Of a stretch of 64,000 nt of DNA, positions 8,178 through 16,069 are shown in pieces. Below the pieces are notes generated by a model that was given only the letters and a program-made list of their open reading frames with translations, had not been told where the DNA came from and ran no database searches. How positions within the stretch are numbered: the first letter of the stretch is position 1; the number at the start of each line of letters is the position of its first letter. Origin of the DNA: Flavobacterium sp. 11 (GTDB taxonomy: Bacteria > Bacteroidota > Bacteroidia > Flavobacteriales > Flavobacteriaceae); the NCBI RefSeq assembly GCF_002754315.1, contig NZ_PEFE01000001.1, forward strand, positions 3,472,001 through 3,536,000, written 5' to 3'. Made by a program: the position numbers and the translations under genes.

Positions 8178-11100
8178 ATGAGTTTTATAAATAGTATTAT
8201 TAAAGTCTTTGTTGGGGATAAATCCCAAAAAGATGTCAAAGCTTTACAACCGTATCTTACCAAAATTAAAGCTTTTGAAACTCCTCTGATGGCATTATCT
8301 AATGATGATCTTAGAGGACGCACTGCTTTTTTCAAAGATAGAATCAAACAGGCACGTGCTGAAAAAGATGCTAAAATTGCGGCGCTGAAACTAGAAGTGG
8401 AAAGCATTGAAGATATTGACAAGAGAGAAGATATTTATGTTGCTATTGACGCATTAGAAAAAGAAGCTTACGATATCTCAGAAAAAACGTTGATGGAAAT
8501 TCTTCCGGAAGCATTTGCCGTTGTAAAAGAAACAGCTAGACGTTTCAAAGACAACACTCAAATAGTGGTAACCGCAACACCTAAAGATCGTGAACTTTCT
8601 GCTACTAAAACCTACATTACCTTAGATGGTGACAATGCAGTTTGGGCAAATTCATGGAGTGCTGCAGGAAAAGAAATTACTTGGGACATGATTCACTATG
8701 ACGTACAATTAATTGGCGGAATGGTTTTGCATGAAGGAAAAGTAGCTGAAATGCAAACAGGTGAAGGAAAAACATTAGTGGCAACTTTACCGCTTTACTT
8801 AAATGCTTTAACTGGAAACGGTGTGCATTTAGTAACTGTGAATGATTATTTGGCAAAAAGAGATAGTACTTGGAAAGCGCCATTATTCGAATTTCACGGT
8901 ATGACTGTAGAATGTATTGACAATTACCAACCAAGTTCTGAAGGAAGAAAAAAAGCATATGATGCTGATATCACTTACGGAACCAATAATGAGTTTGGTT
9001 TTGACTACTTAAGAGATAACATGGCGCATTCGCCAGAAGATTTAGTGCAACGAAAACACAATTATGCGATTGTCGATGAGGTCGATTCAGTTTTAATTGA
9101 TGATGCCAGAACACCATTGATTATTTCAGGTCCGGTTCCGCAAGGAGATCGTCATGAGTTTAATGAATTGAAACCAAAAATTGAAAACTTAGTTAGCATA
9201 CAAAGACAATTGGCTAACGGTTTCTTATCTGAAGCAAAAAAATTAATTAAAGAGGGAAATACTAAAGAAGGTGGATTCCAATTGTTAAGAGCTTACAGAG
9301 CATTACCAAAAAACAAAGCATTAATTAAATTTTTGAGTGAAGAAGGAATTAAACAATTGCTTCAAAAAACCGAAAATCAATACATGCAGGATAACAAAAG
9401 AGAAATGCACAAGATTGATGAGGCATTGTATTTTGTTATTGAAGAAAAAAACAATCAGGTTGAATTGACCGATAACGGAATTAAATACCTTTCTGGAGAT
9501 ACTGATGCTGACTTTTTTGTACTTCCGGACATTGGAACTGAAATTGCCGCTATCGAAAAGAAAAAATTAGATAAAGACACTGAAGCCGAAGAAAAAGAAC
9601 AATTGTTTCAAGATTTTGGAGTGAAAAGTGAGCGTATTCATACTTTGACACAACTTTTGAAAGCCTATGCTTTATTCGAAAAAGATGTTGAATATGTAAT
9701 CATGGATAACAAAATCATGATTGTTGATGAGCAAACAGGTCGTATCATGGATGGTCGTCGTTATTCCGACGGATTGCACCAAGCGATTGAAGCCAAAGAA
9801 AATGTAAAAATCGAAGCTGCAACTCAAACATTTGCAACCGTTACGTTACAGAATTACTTCAGAATGTACAACAAACTGGGAGGAATGACTGGAACTGCAG
9901 TAACTGAAGCGGGTGAGTTATGGCAAATATATAAACTAGACGTTGTAGAAATTCCTACGAACAGAGGAATGGCCAGAAAAGACAAAGAGGATTTTATTTA
10001 TAAAACTACTCGTGAAAAATTCAATGCCGTTATCGAAGACGTAACTGAATTATCTAATGCAGGAAGACCGGTACTTATTGGTACAACTTCTGTAGAGATT
10101 TCAGAATTATTAAGCCGAATGTTGAAAATGAGAGGCGTTGCACACAATGTCTTGAATGCAAAAATGCACAAACAAGAAGCGCAAATTGTTGAAGAAGCAG
10201 GAAAACCTGGTGTGGTAACGATTGCAACCAACATGGCTGGTCGTGGTACCGATATTAAATTATCTGCCGAAGTAAAAGCTGCTGGTGGATTAGCAATTGT
10301 AGGAACAGAACGTCATGATTCCCGTCGTGTTGACCGTCAGTTACGTGGTCGTGCAGGACGTCAAGGTGATCCTGGAAGTTCTCAGTTTTATGTTTCTCTT
10401 GAAGACAACCTAATGCGTTTGTTTGGTTCTGAAAGAGTGGCTAAAGTGATGGACAGAATGGGATTGCAGGAAGGTGAAGTGATTCAGCATTCTATGATGA
10501 CTAAATCTATCGAACGTGCTCAGAAAAAAGTAGAAGAAAACAACTTTGGTGTTCGTAAACGTTTATTGGAATATGATGATGTAATGAACGCACAACGTGA
10601 AGTAGTGTACAAACGTCGTCGTCATGCATTGTTTGGAGAGCGTTTGAAATTAGATATTGCAAACATGCTTTACGATACTTGTGAATTGATCGTTGACCAA
10701 AACAAAGCATCAAATAATTTCAAAAACTTTGAATTCGAATTGATTCGTTATTTCTCAATCACATCGCCAGTTACTGAAAGTGAATTCAGTAAATTGAGTG
10801 AAATGGAATTAACCGGTAAAATATACAAAGCTACGCTGGAATATTATACAGAGAAAACCGAAAGAAGTGCCAGAGAAGCATTCCCAATCATAAAAAGTGT
10901 TTACGAAGATAAAAACAACCAATTTGAACGTATTGTAGTTCCTTTTACAGATGGAATTAAATCATTGAATGTGGTTACTGATTTGAAAAAAGCCTACGAA
11001 ACTGAGGGAGCTCAACTTGTTGCTGATTTCGAAAAAAATATCACTTTATCTATTGTAGATGAAGCTTGGAAGAAACACTTACGTAAAATGGATGAGTTGA

Positions 11101-11519
11101 AACAATCGGTTCAACTTGCGGTTCACGAACAAAAAGATCCATTACTTATTTACAAACTGGAAGCGTTCAATTTGTTTAGAGCAATGATTGACAATGTAAA
11201 CAAGGAAGTGATTTCATTCTTGTTCAAAGGTGATTTACCAGCTCAAGAAAATCAACAAATTCAAGAAGCGAAAGAAGTTCGTCAACAAGAAGATTATAAA
11301 TTAAGTAAAGACGAAATTCCAAATAGTGAAAGTGCTAATCGTGAAGCGGGAGAAACGCAACAACGACAAGTAACCGAAACTATCGTGAGAGATATGCCAA
11401 AAATCAATCGTAATGATAACGTAACGATTCAAAACGTGGCCAACGGACAAATTCAAGAAATGAAATACAAAAAAGCCGAAAGCTTAATCGCTTCAGGACA
11501 ATGGGTTATCGTTAACTAA
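8178..11519 (+). CDS. secA: Preprotein translocase ATPase SecA
   Basis: A 1113-residue motor ATPase that drives proteins through SecYEG. Visible motifs are MQTGEGKT (Walker A, about 192-199), IVDEVDSVLIDDAR (Walker B/DEAD region), TGTAVTEAGE, and the helicase-like second domain with TNMAGRGTDIKL and RQLRGRAGRQGDPGSSQFYVSLEDNLMR split across the text. It is longer than E. coli SecA (about 900 residues) because of an insertion after IISGPVPQG, usual in Bacteroidota. The C-terminus ends in GQWVIVN and lacks the cysteine zinc motif that binds SecB. A strong hairpin terminator follows. Confidence 0.98.
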   Translation: MSFINSIIKVFVGDKSQKDVKALQPYLTKIKAFETPLMALSNDDLRGRTAFFKDRIKQARAEKDAKIAALKLEVESIEDIDKREDIYVAIDALEKEAYDISEKTLMEILPEAFAVVKETARRFKDNTQIVVTATPKDRELSATKTYITLDGDNAVWANSWSAAGKEITWDMIHYDVQLIGGMVLHEGKVAEMQTGEGKTLVATLPLYLNALTGNGVHLVTVNDYLAKRDSTWKAPLFEFHGMTVECIDNYQPSSEGRKKAYDADITYGTNNEFGFDYLRDNMAHSPEDLVQRKHNYAIVDEVDSVLIDDARTPLIISGPVPQGDRHEFNELKPKIENLVSIQRQLANGFLSEAKKLIKEGNTKEGGFQLLRAYRALPKNKALIKFLSEEGIKQLLQKTENQYMQDNKREMHKIDEALYFVIEEKNNQVELTDNGIKYLSGDTDADFFVLPDIGTEIAAIEKKKLDKDTEAEEKEQLFQDFGVKSERIHTLTQLLKAYALFEKDVEYVIMDNKIMIVDEQTGRIMDGRRYSDGLHQAIEAKENVKIEAATQTFATVTLQNYFRMYNKLGGMTGTAVTEAGELWQIYKLDVVEIPTNRGMARKDKEDFIYKTTREKFNAVIEDVTELSNAGRPVLIGTTSVEISELLSRMLKMRGVAHNVLNAKMHKQEAQIVEEAGKPGVVTIATNMAGRGTDIKLSAEVKAAGGLAIVGTERHDSRRVDRQLRGRAGRQGDPGSSQFYVSLEDNLMRLFGSERVAKVMDRMGLQEGEVIQHSMMTKSIERAQKKVEENNFGVRKRLLEYDDVMNAQREVVYKRRRHALFGERLKLDIANMLYDTCELIVDQNKASNNFKNFEFELIRYFSITSPVTESEFSKLSEMELTGKIYKATLEYYTEKTERSAREAFPIIKSVYEDKNNQFERIVVPFTDGIKSLNVVTDLKKAYETEGAQLVADFEKNITLSIVDEAWKKHLRKMDELKQSVQLAVHEQKDPLLIYKLEAFNLFRAMIDNVNKEVISFLFKGDLPAQENQQIQEAKEVRQQEDYKLSKDEIPNSESANREAGETQQRQVTETIVRDMPKINRNDNVTIQNVANGQIQEMKYKKAESLIASGQWVIVN

Positions 11520-11545
11520 TAACCGTTTCAAATCTTTACTATTAC

Positions 11546-11582
11546 ATTCCCCAATTACGAAAGTAGTTGGGGAATTTTTTTT
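11546..11582 (+). terminator. Intrinsic terminator after secA
   Basis: ATTCCCCAATTA (11546-11557) pairs with TAGTTGGGGAAT (11564-11575, one G-T pair), followed by a T8 run. Confidence 0.88.
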
Positions 11583-11594
11583 ATCCTGAATTTA

Positions 11595-11623
11595 ATCCTG
11601 AATTTATTTCAGGATCTTTTTTT
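11595..11623 (+). terminator. Second hairpin with T-run downstream of secA
   Basis: ATCCTGAA (11595-11602), 5-nt loop, TTCAGGAT (11608-11615), then C and a T7 run. Probably a back-up terminator or the edge of the adjacent repeat. Confidence 0.6.
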
Positions 11624-11633
11624 AAATCTTTTC

Positions 11634-11792
11634 CAGGAGCAATTCCCGCCCTACGCTGCAAGTTATTTGGTTTCAAACCCTTTTTCTAGCCGCTGTCAGG
11701 AGCTTCTCCCGAAGTGTCGGGATTCGCTCTGCCACCACCAGAAAAAAGTGGTTTTCAACCGGCATAGGCTTTCCGCTGCTGTCGGGGCTAGG
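11634..11792 (+). repeat. Dispersed hairpin repeat, copy 2 (long, possibly composite)
   Basis: It opens with CAGGAGCAATTCCCGCCCTA and closes with GTCGGGGCTAGG, the ends seen in copy 1 at 6085-6181. A second CAGGAGCTTCTCCCG in the middle suggests two fused copies. It also contains TCCCGAAGTGTCGGGA, whose arms equal those of the palindrome inside the methyltransferase gene at 3867-3882. It is much richer in GC than the flanks. Confidence 0.65.
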
Positions 11793-11968
11793 GATTTTGT
11801 GATAAATTAATTACTAATTCAAATTTATAAGATTTTTCAGCGATTAATTTATATATTTGAAAATAAATAAAATCTGACGTTTATCAGATTTATAAACAAG
11901 TTACCAGCAATTGTTCTGCAGAATAGGAGAATTCAAGAATCTAACACAATTTTTAAGATAGAAACCAT
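11793..11968 (+). other. Remainder of the 449-bp secA-downstream gap, with a likely promoter
   Basis: This part is AT-rich. TATATTTG at 11852-11859 matches the -7 box, but no TTG sits at the right distance. A small perfect palindrome, AAATCTGA-CGTTTA-TCAGATTT, lies near 11870-11891. No gene is seen. Confidence 0.4.
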
Positions 11969-12373
11969 ATGAAAGCAATAATTATTTTACTCTTTACAAT
12001 TTCAACTTGTCTTGGACAAAGTAAAATTGAGAAAAGTTCTCAAGAGAGACTAATTCATAAGTGGGAATTAAAACAATTTGAAGTTGCTAAAAAAAATGGA
12101 GTTATAGTGAAAGTAACCTTAACAAAATATGCTGAAAGTGTATCTTTTGAATTTAAAGATGATCATACTTTAGAAGTGATTTATTCAAATTCGAAAAAAG
12201 AAAATTATTTGTGGAAGTTTAAACGTGATCTAATAGAAATAATAACTGTTGAGGCAGAAAATTTTAATTCTGAAATAATAGGAGTATTTGAAATACATTT
12301 TTTGGATAAGATATCACAACTTTTTTTACAGAGAAAAAATGACCCACATCATGGAATTATGTTAAAAGTATAA
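11969..12373 (+). CDS. Small secreted protein, lipocalin-like
   Basis: A 134-residue protein with a short signal peptide (MKAIIILLFTISTCLGQ; cleavage likely near residue 16). The mature part has the sequence order of flavobacterial lipocalin-like proteins: LIHKWELKQFEV, then FEFKDDHTLEVIY, then YLWKFKRDLIEI, alternating strands of a small beta barrel. I do not recognise a named family, so this is a fold guess. It is followed at once by an attC-like palindrome and is one of three small exported-protein genes in tandem, all on the plus strand, in a repeat-rich accessory region. Confidence 0.6.
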   Translation: MKAIIILLFTISTCLGQSKIEKSSQERLIHKWELKQFEVAKKNGVIVKVTLTKYAESVSFEFKDDHTLEVIYSNSKKENYLWKFKRDLIEIITVEAENFNSEIIGVFEIHFLDKISQLFLQRKNDPHHGIMLKV

Positions 12374-12480
12374 GCAACTGATAATAATAGTTACTACAAC
12401 GGATTTGGGATGATTTGACAAATCGGAATAATGGACTTAATTTAGATCCAAACCCGCTGTAGTACTAGAACGTTAGCAAA
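12374..12480 (+). repeat. attC-like imperfect palindrome, copy A
   Basis: TAGTTACTACAACGGATTTG... at 12388-12411 pairs with 12446-12467 (ATCCAAACCC...GTAGTACTA). One side has two unpaired extra bases, and there are two G-T pairs. It ends in ACGTTAGCAAA. It is homologous to 13226-13385: shared blocks are ACTACAAC(G/A)GATTTG, GGGATGATTTG, CAAATC, GGACTTAAT or AGGCTTAAT, TCCAAA and TTAGC. Confidence 0.6.
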
Positions 12481-12520
12481 TATCTTAAAAAATAAAGAAG
12501 TTGAATAATTAGAAATAACT

Positions 12521-13225
12521 ATGAAAAAAATAATTTTACTTACAATAATCCTTTTAATGGGACAAAATTTTGCAAATGCGCATACTTGCGAAAATGAAAC
12601 TGTAAAATGCCCAATAGATGGAAAAAACGTAACATTTTGTGTAACAATGAGTATGACAACTTTTGGTTCTTTTAAAGATTTTCAAAAGCAAGGTGCAATT
12701 GGAGAACATTACGAGGGACTAATAAACACTTGTCCAAAATGTCATTTTTCAGGTTATATTGATGACTTCAAAACAGAACTGAACGGAGAAGAAAAAATTA
12801 AAATTAAAGAATATCTAACAAAATTTGATGACACGAAAATTGATGATGCAAAACAATGTTTGATTGCAGGCGAAATCAAGGAATTACAAAAAAAATCAAA
12901 CAAAGAAATTGCCTTTTGTTACGTCACAGGTTCGTATTTATTACGTAACAATGATAAACAAGTTGAATTTAGAAAAGAACTCCAATCAAAAGCTAAAGAT
13001 AATTTGATTTCAGCTTTAGATAAAAATGAATATGAAGACAAATCAGTAATTGCAAACATTAATTATTTAATTGCTGAAATGGAAAGAAGAATTGGAAATT
13101 TTGATGAAGCAATAAAACATTATGATTTAGCAATTAACGATTCAAATAAAAAAGATTGGGTCGAAGAAATTGCGAAAGAACAAAAAGAATTAGCAGTAAA
13201 GAAAGACGAAAATAATAAAATATAA
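12521..13225 (+). CDS. Exported cysteine-pair protein resembling DUF2225, with TPR-like C-terminus
   Basis: A 234-residue protein with a signal peptide (MKKIILLTIILLMGQNFANA, cleavage near residue 20). The mature N-terminus has CPIDGK and TCPKCHFSGYIDDF, two cysteine pairs that suggest a metal-binding knuckle as in DUF2225 proteins. The C-terminal half (INYLIAEMERRIGNFDEAIKHYDLAI) is TPR-like. Most DUF2225 members are cytoplasmic, so export is noteworthy. The function is unknown. The gene lies between two copies of the attC-like palindrome (12374-12480 and 13226-13385), like a cassette. Confidence 0.6.
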   Translation: MKKIILLTIILLMGQNFANAHTCENETVKCPIDGKNVTFCVTMSMTTFGSFKDFQKQGAIGEHYEGLINTCPKCHFSGYIDDFKTELNGEEKIKIKEYLTKFDDTKIDDAKQCLIAGEIKELQKKSNKEIAFCYVTGSYLLRNNDKQVEFRKELQSKAKDNLISALDKNEYEDKSVIANINYLIAEMERRIGNFDEAIKHYDLAINDSNKKDWVEEIAKEQKELAVKKDENNKI

Positions 13226-13385
13226 AAAGCAATCAGCTAAAAGCTACTACAACAGATTTGAGCAATTGGCTTTGTATTTGGGATGATTTGCTACGCCTGT
13301 TCGCTATCACCCTGGTGGCAAATCCAAAAACAAGGCTTAATCTAATCCAAAAACCGTATTACTAACAAAACATTAGCGAAAACCA
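13226..13385 (+). repeat. attC-like imperfect palindrome, copy B
   Basis: A longer homologue of copy A. The left part (AGCTAA...TACTACAACAGATTTG, then TTGGCTTTGTATTTGGGATG) pairs imperfectly with the right part (GGCAAATCCAAAAACAAGGC ... TATTACTAAC ... ATTAGCG). The insertion relative to copy A is at the tip of the hairpin, around CTACGCCTGTTCGCTATCAC. It begins right after the stop codon of the gene before it. Confidence 0.6.
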
Positions 13386-13432
13386 TAATAAAAAAACGAG
13401 AATAAATATTAAACCTTAAAATAAATTATAGA

Positions 13433-14068
13433 ATGAAAAAAATGATTAAAATTAGTTCGCTTTTAGCTTTTGCAATGCTTATGAATAGTTGTGCTTCTGG
13501 GTATAAAAAAATAAATCCTGAAACAATAAATTACGTATCAAAAAGTATTGAAAGTAATATTTTACTAGAATACAAATATGATTTATTAGGAAAAAAATAT
13601 AAAAAGAAAGAAACTAAAAATAACATTAAGCTAATTGCAGTCAAAATCACAAATAATACCGAAAAAGAAATAGTTTTGGGAAGAGATTTTAAACTTTCTT
13701 ATGAAAACGGTAATGAAGTTAATTTAATTGAAACTGAAAAATTATTTAAAACTATCAAACAAAGTCCAGCTTCCTATTTATGGTACTTACTTTTATCTCC
13801 AGTTCAATTATATTCAGGAACTACAACTACATCAAATGGATATTATACTGAAACTAAACCTGCAAACTCATTTCCAATTGGATTGATAGTAGGTCCAGGA
13901 TTAGCTGGTGGTAATATGATCGCTGCAAGTTCAGCAAATAAGAATTTTAAAAATGAATTAATGCAATTTGATCTTAATGGAAAAACAATCAAAAAAGGTG
14001 AAACAGTTTATGGATTGATAGGTTCAAATTCGAATAGCTATGACTCTATTAAAGTAAAGGTGCAATAA
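13433..14068 (+). CDS. Predicted lipoprotein of unknown function
   Basis: A 211-residue protein with a lipoprotein signal peptide (MKKMIKISSLLAFAMLMNSC, lipid-modified Cys at about 20). The middle (IKLIAVKITNNTEKEIVLGRDFKLSYENGNEVNLI) looks like a beta-sandwich segment that resists unfolding. Around residues 115-135 is a hydrophobic stretch, PASYLWYLLLSPVQLY. A glycine-rich segment GLIVGPGLAGGNMIAASS (about 150-167) may be a second membrane-associated part. The C-terminus (KKGETVYGLIGSNSNSYDSIKVKV) is beta-rich. No family is recognised. It is the last gene of the repeat-flanked accessory group. Confidence 0.65.
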   Translation: MKKMIKISSLLAFAMLMNSCASGYKKINPETINYVSKSIESNILLEYKYDLLGKKYKKKETKNNIKLIAVKITNNTEKEIVLGRDFKLSYENGNEVNLIETEKLFKTIKQSPASYLWYLLLSPVQLYSGTTTTSNGYYTETKPANSFPIGLIVGPGLAGGNMIAASSANKNFKNELMQFDLNGKTIKKGETVYGLIGSNSNSYDSIKVKVQ

Positions 14069-14374
14069 CGGCTATCCGCTCAGAAAAACACTCCTTAGAA
14101 CACATAAATTTTTAGTAAAAGCTGCGCAAATGTCTCTGACTTTGCGCAGCTTTTATAACTTGAGAGTATATTAAAACGTCATAAAGTAGTTGACTTTCAT
14201 TAACCCGATATAGTGCTTGACTTTATGCAAAACTGAAATAACCCGATTGCGCGGATTTGCAATCCGTGCCCACAACGATAAGCACTTAATCAAAAGAAAA
14301 TACTAAATGTAATTGCTTCGTTACTCGCAATGACTCAGCAAACCGTTAAAATCTAGTTTAAGCGTTTGTTTACA
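14069..14374. repeat. 306-bp intergenic region with several hairpin repeats
   Basis: Positions 14117-14154 form a perfect 14-bp stem (AAAAGCTGCGCAAA with its complement) and a 10-nt loop, part of a repeat shared with 891-955. The start, CGGCTATCCGCT, also occurs in dispersed repeat copy 1 (6099-6110). A second hairpin, GCGCGGATT-TGC-AATCCGTGC at 14249-14269, is REP-like. No gene is seen. Confidence 0.65.
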
Positions 14375-15037
14375 CTATCTTGGATTCTCCTCAAAATACC
14401 GTTCTTCAATTCGCTTAATATCTTTTATGGAATTTTTGGCCCAAGCCAATCTTTTTACTAAAATTTCCTCTTCGGATAAATGCCAATCGATGTTTGAATT
14501 ACGCAATCGATTCGTCAGATTTTGAATGATGATCGCTGCCGAAACCGAGATATTCAAACTCTCCGTAAAACCAACCATTGGGATTTTTAGAAAACCATCG
14601 GCGCGTTGCAAAATTTCTTCGGATAATCCGTCTCTTTCTGTTCCAAAAAATAAAGCACTCGGTTTAGAAATGTCAAAATCTTCCATCAAACAATCATTCT
14701 CATGTGGCGTCGTGGCAATGATTTGATACCCTTTACTTTTTAACGTATCCACACAATTCGTAATATTATCGAATGTATTAATATCAACCCATTTTTGAGC
14801 GCCCATCGCAATTTCTTTATCGATACTTTTTCCGTAACGCTGCTCGATAACATTCAATTCCTGAATCCCAAAAATCTCACAACTGCGCATCACTGCACTC
14901 GTATTATGCATCTGGAAAATATCTTCGACAGCAATCGTAAAATGCTTGGTTCTGTTTTCCAATACTTTCAGAAATTTTTCTTTGCGGTTATCAGTCAAGA
15001 TATTTTCAAGAAAATTAAGGTAATCGATATCAATCAT
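14375..15037 (-). CDS. TrmH/SpoU-family RNA 2'-O-methyltransferase
   Basis: A 220-residue SPOUT-class methyltransferase. The three conserved motifs are MHNTSAVMRSCEIFGI (motif 1, Asn and Arg), ALFFGTERDGLSEEIL (motif 2) and IPMVGFTESLNISVSAAI (motif 3, trefoil knot that binds SAM). The size and motif spacing fit tRNA (guanosine-2'-O)-methyltransferase TrmH, which modifies G18 of tRNA, but rRNA-modifying relatives cannot be excluded. The protein is cytosolic. The CDS starts at 15037, just inside an upstream AT-rich stretch. Confidence 0.88.
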   Translation of the reverse strand: MIDIDYLNFLENILTDNRKEKFLKVLENRTKHFTIAVEDIFQMHNTSAVMRSCEIFGIQELNVIEQRYGKSIDKEIAMGAQKWVDINTFDNITNCVDTLKSKGYQIIATTPHENDCLMEDFDISKPSALFFGTERDGLSEEILQRADGFLKIPMVGFTESLNISVSAAIIIQNLTNRLRNSNIDWHLSEEEILVKRLAWAKNSIKDIKRIEERYFEENPR

Positions 15038-15108
15038 TGCGGGTTATTTTTTTGGCAAAAATACTAAAAAAGAGTAGTTTTATATACTAATTCGAATCAA
15101 GTATTGAA

Positions 15109-15262
15109 TGTGCCGTTAGGCACTAAATATGGGTAGAAAACAAGAAGTGAAACGAATTTAGCGTGCCATAGGTACGCAACATTTATGGTTTTGTCGCGTA
15201 CCTACGGCACGTTAATAAACTTTAACCCTAATTACTACCGATATTTAGTGCCTAACGGCACA
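15109..15262. repeat. Nested palindromic element of 154 bp
   Basis: Outer arms 15109-15130 and 15241-15262 are perfect 22-bp inverted repeats (TGTGCCGTTAGGCACTAAAT...). Inner arms 15162-15177 and 15196-15211 (CGTGCCATAGGTACGC and its complement) match except for one base. The core motifs GTGCCGTTAGGCAC and GTACCTACGGCAC are themselves short palindromes. It looks like a REP/MITE-type mobile repeat. It carries no ORF. Confidence 0.8.
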
Positions 15263-15309
15263 GCCAAACAGCTATTCAAGCTGATTCACATTATAAATGT
15301 ATTTTACAA

Positions 15310-16002
15310 ATGAAAAAGAAACTAGTAGTCCTAACCGGAGCAGGAATAAGTGCCGAAAGTGGTATCAAAACTTTTCGTGACAGTGATGGACTTTGGGAAG
15401 GTCATAACGTTATGGATGTGGCAACTCCCGAAGGCTGGCATAAAAACCCGGCTTTGGTGCTGGATTTTTACAATCAAAGACGAAAACAACTCAAAGAAGT
15501 CGCACCTAATTTGGGACATCAAATTCTGGCTGAATTAGAGAATGAATTCGATGTTTACATTATTACCCAAAATGTAGATGATTTACATGAACGCGCCGGA
15601 AGTACTAATGTGTTGCATTTGCACGGCGAATTATTAAAAGTGAGAAGTACTAAAAATCCAAATTATATTCTGGACTGGCAAGACGATTTGAATTTTGGAG
15701 ATTTAGACGATAACAAAAATCAATTGCGTCCGCATATCGTTTGGTTTGGCGAGGAAGTTCCTGCTCTTGATGAAGCAATAACACTAACTCAAAGTGCGGA
15801 TTATTTTGCTGTTATAGGAACTTCATTACAAGTCTATCCTGCGGCAGGATTAATCGATTTCACAACGAGAGAAACGCCTATTTTTTATATTGATCCAAAA
15901 CCTATAAAAATCCCAAATCTTAGAAATCTATTGGATGTGATTCCGGAAGTGGCTTCGGAAGGAATGAAAATACTAAAAAAGAAGCTTATCGAGTTTATTT
16001 AA
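15310..16002 (+). CDS. Sirtuin-type NAD-dependent deacylase lacking the zinc site
   Basis: A 230-residue Sir2-family protein that removes acyl groups from lysine using NAD. Motifs are GAGISAESGIKTFRD (10-24), TQNVDDLH (86-93), HLHG with catalytic H105, VWFGE and GTSLQVYPA. Y54-x-x-R57 (YNQR) is the pair that binds succinyl or malonyl groups in SIRT5-type enzymes, so desuccinylase or demalonylase activity is likely. The protein has no cysteine at all, so the usual four-cysteine zinc site is absent; the segment after HLHG is replaced by VRSTKNPNYILDW. The gene stands alone between the nested palindrome and purB. Confidence 0.88.
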   Translation: MKKKLVVLTGAGISAESGIKTFRDSDGLWEGHNVMDVATPEGWHKNPALVLDFYNQRRKQLKEVAPNLGHQILAELENEFDVYIITQNVDDLHERAGSTNVLHLHGELLKVRSTKNPNYILDWQDDLNFGDLDDNKNQLRPHIVWFGEEVPALDEAITLTQSADYFAVIGTSLQVYPAAGLIDFTTRETPIFYIDPKPIKIPNLRNLLDVIPEVASEGMKILKKKLIEFI

Positions 16003-16069
16003 AAACCATTAGTTTTCTAATTTGTCTCGAAAGGTTTATATTTGTGCCTTTCGAACAAACAACAAAACA

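Noticed and set aside
11969..14068. Full integron
   Set aside because: No tyrosine integrase or attI is seen, and the end boxes differ from attC; only the cassette-like layout is kept as a hypothesis.
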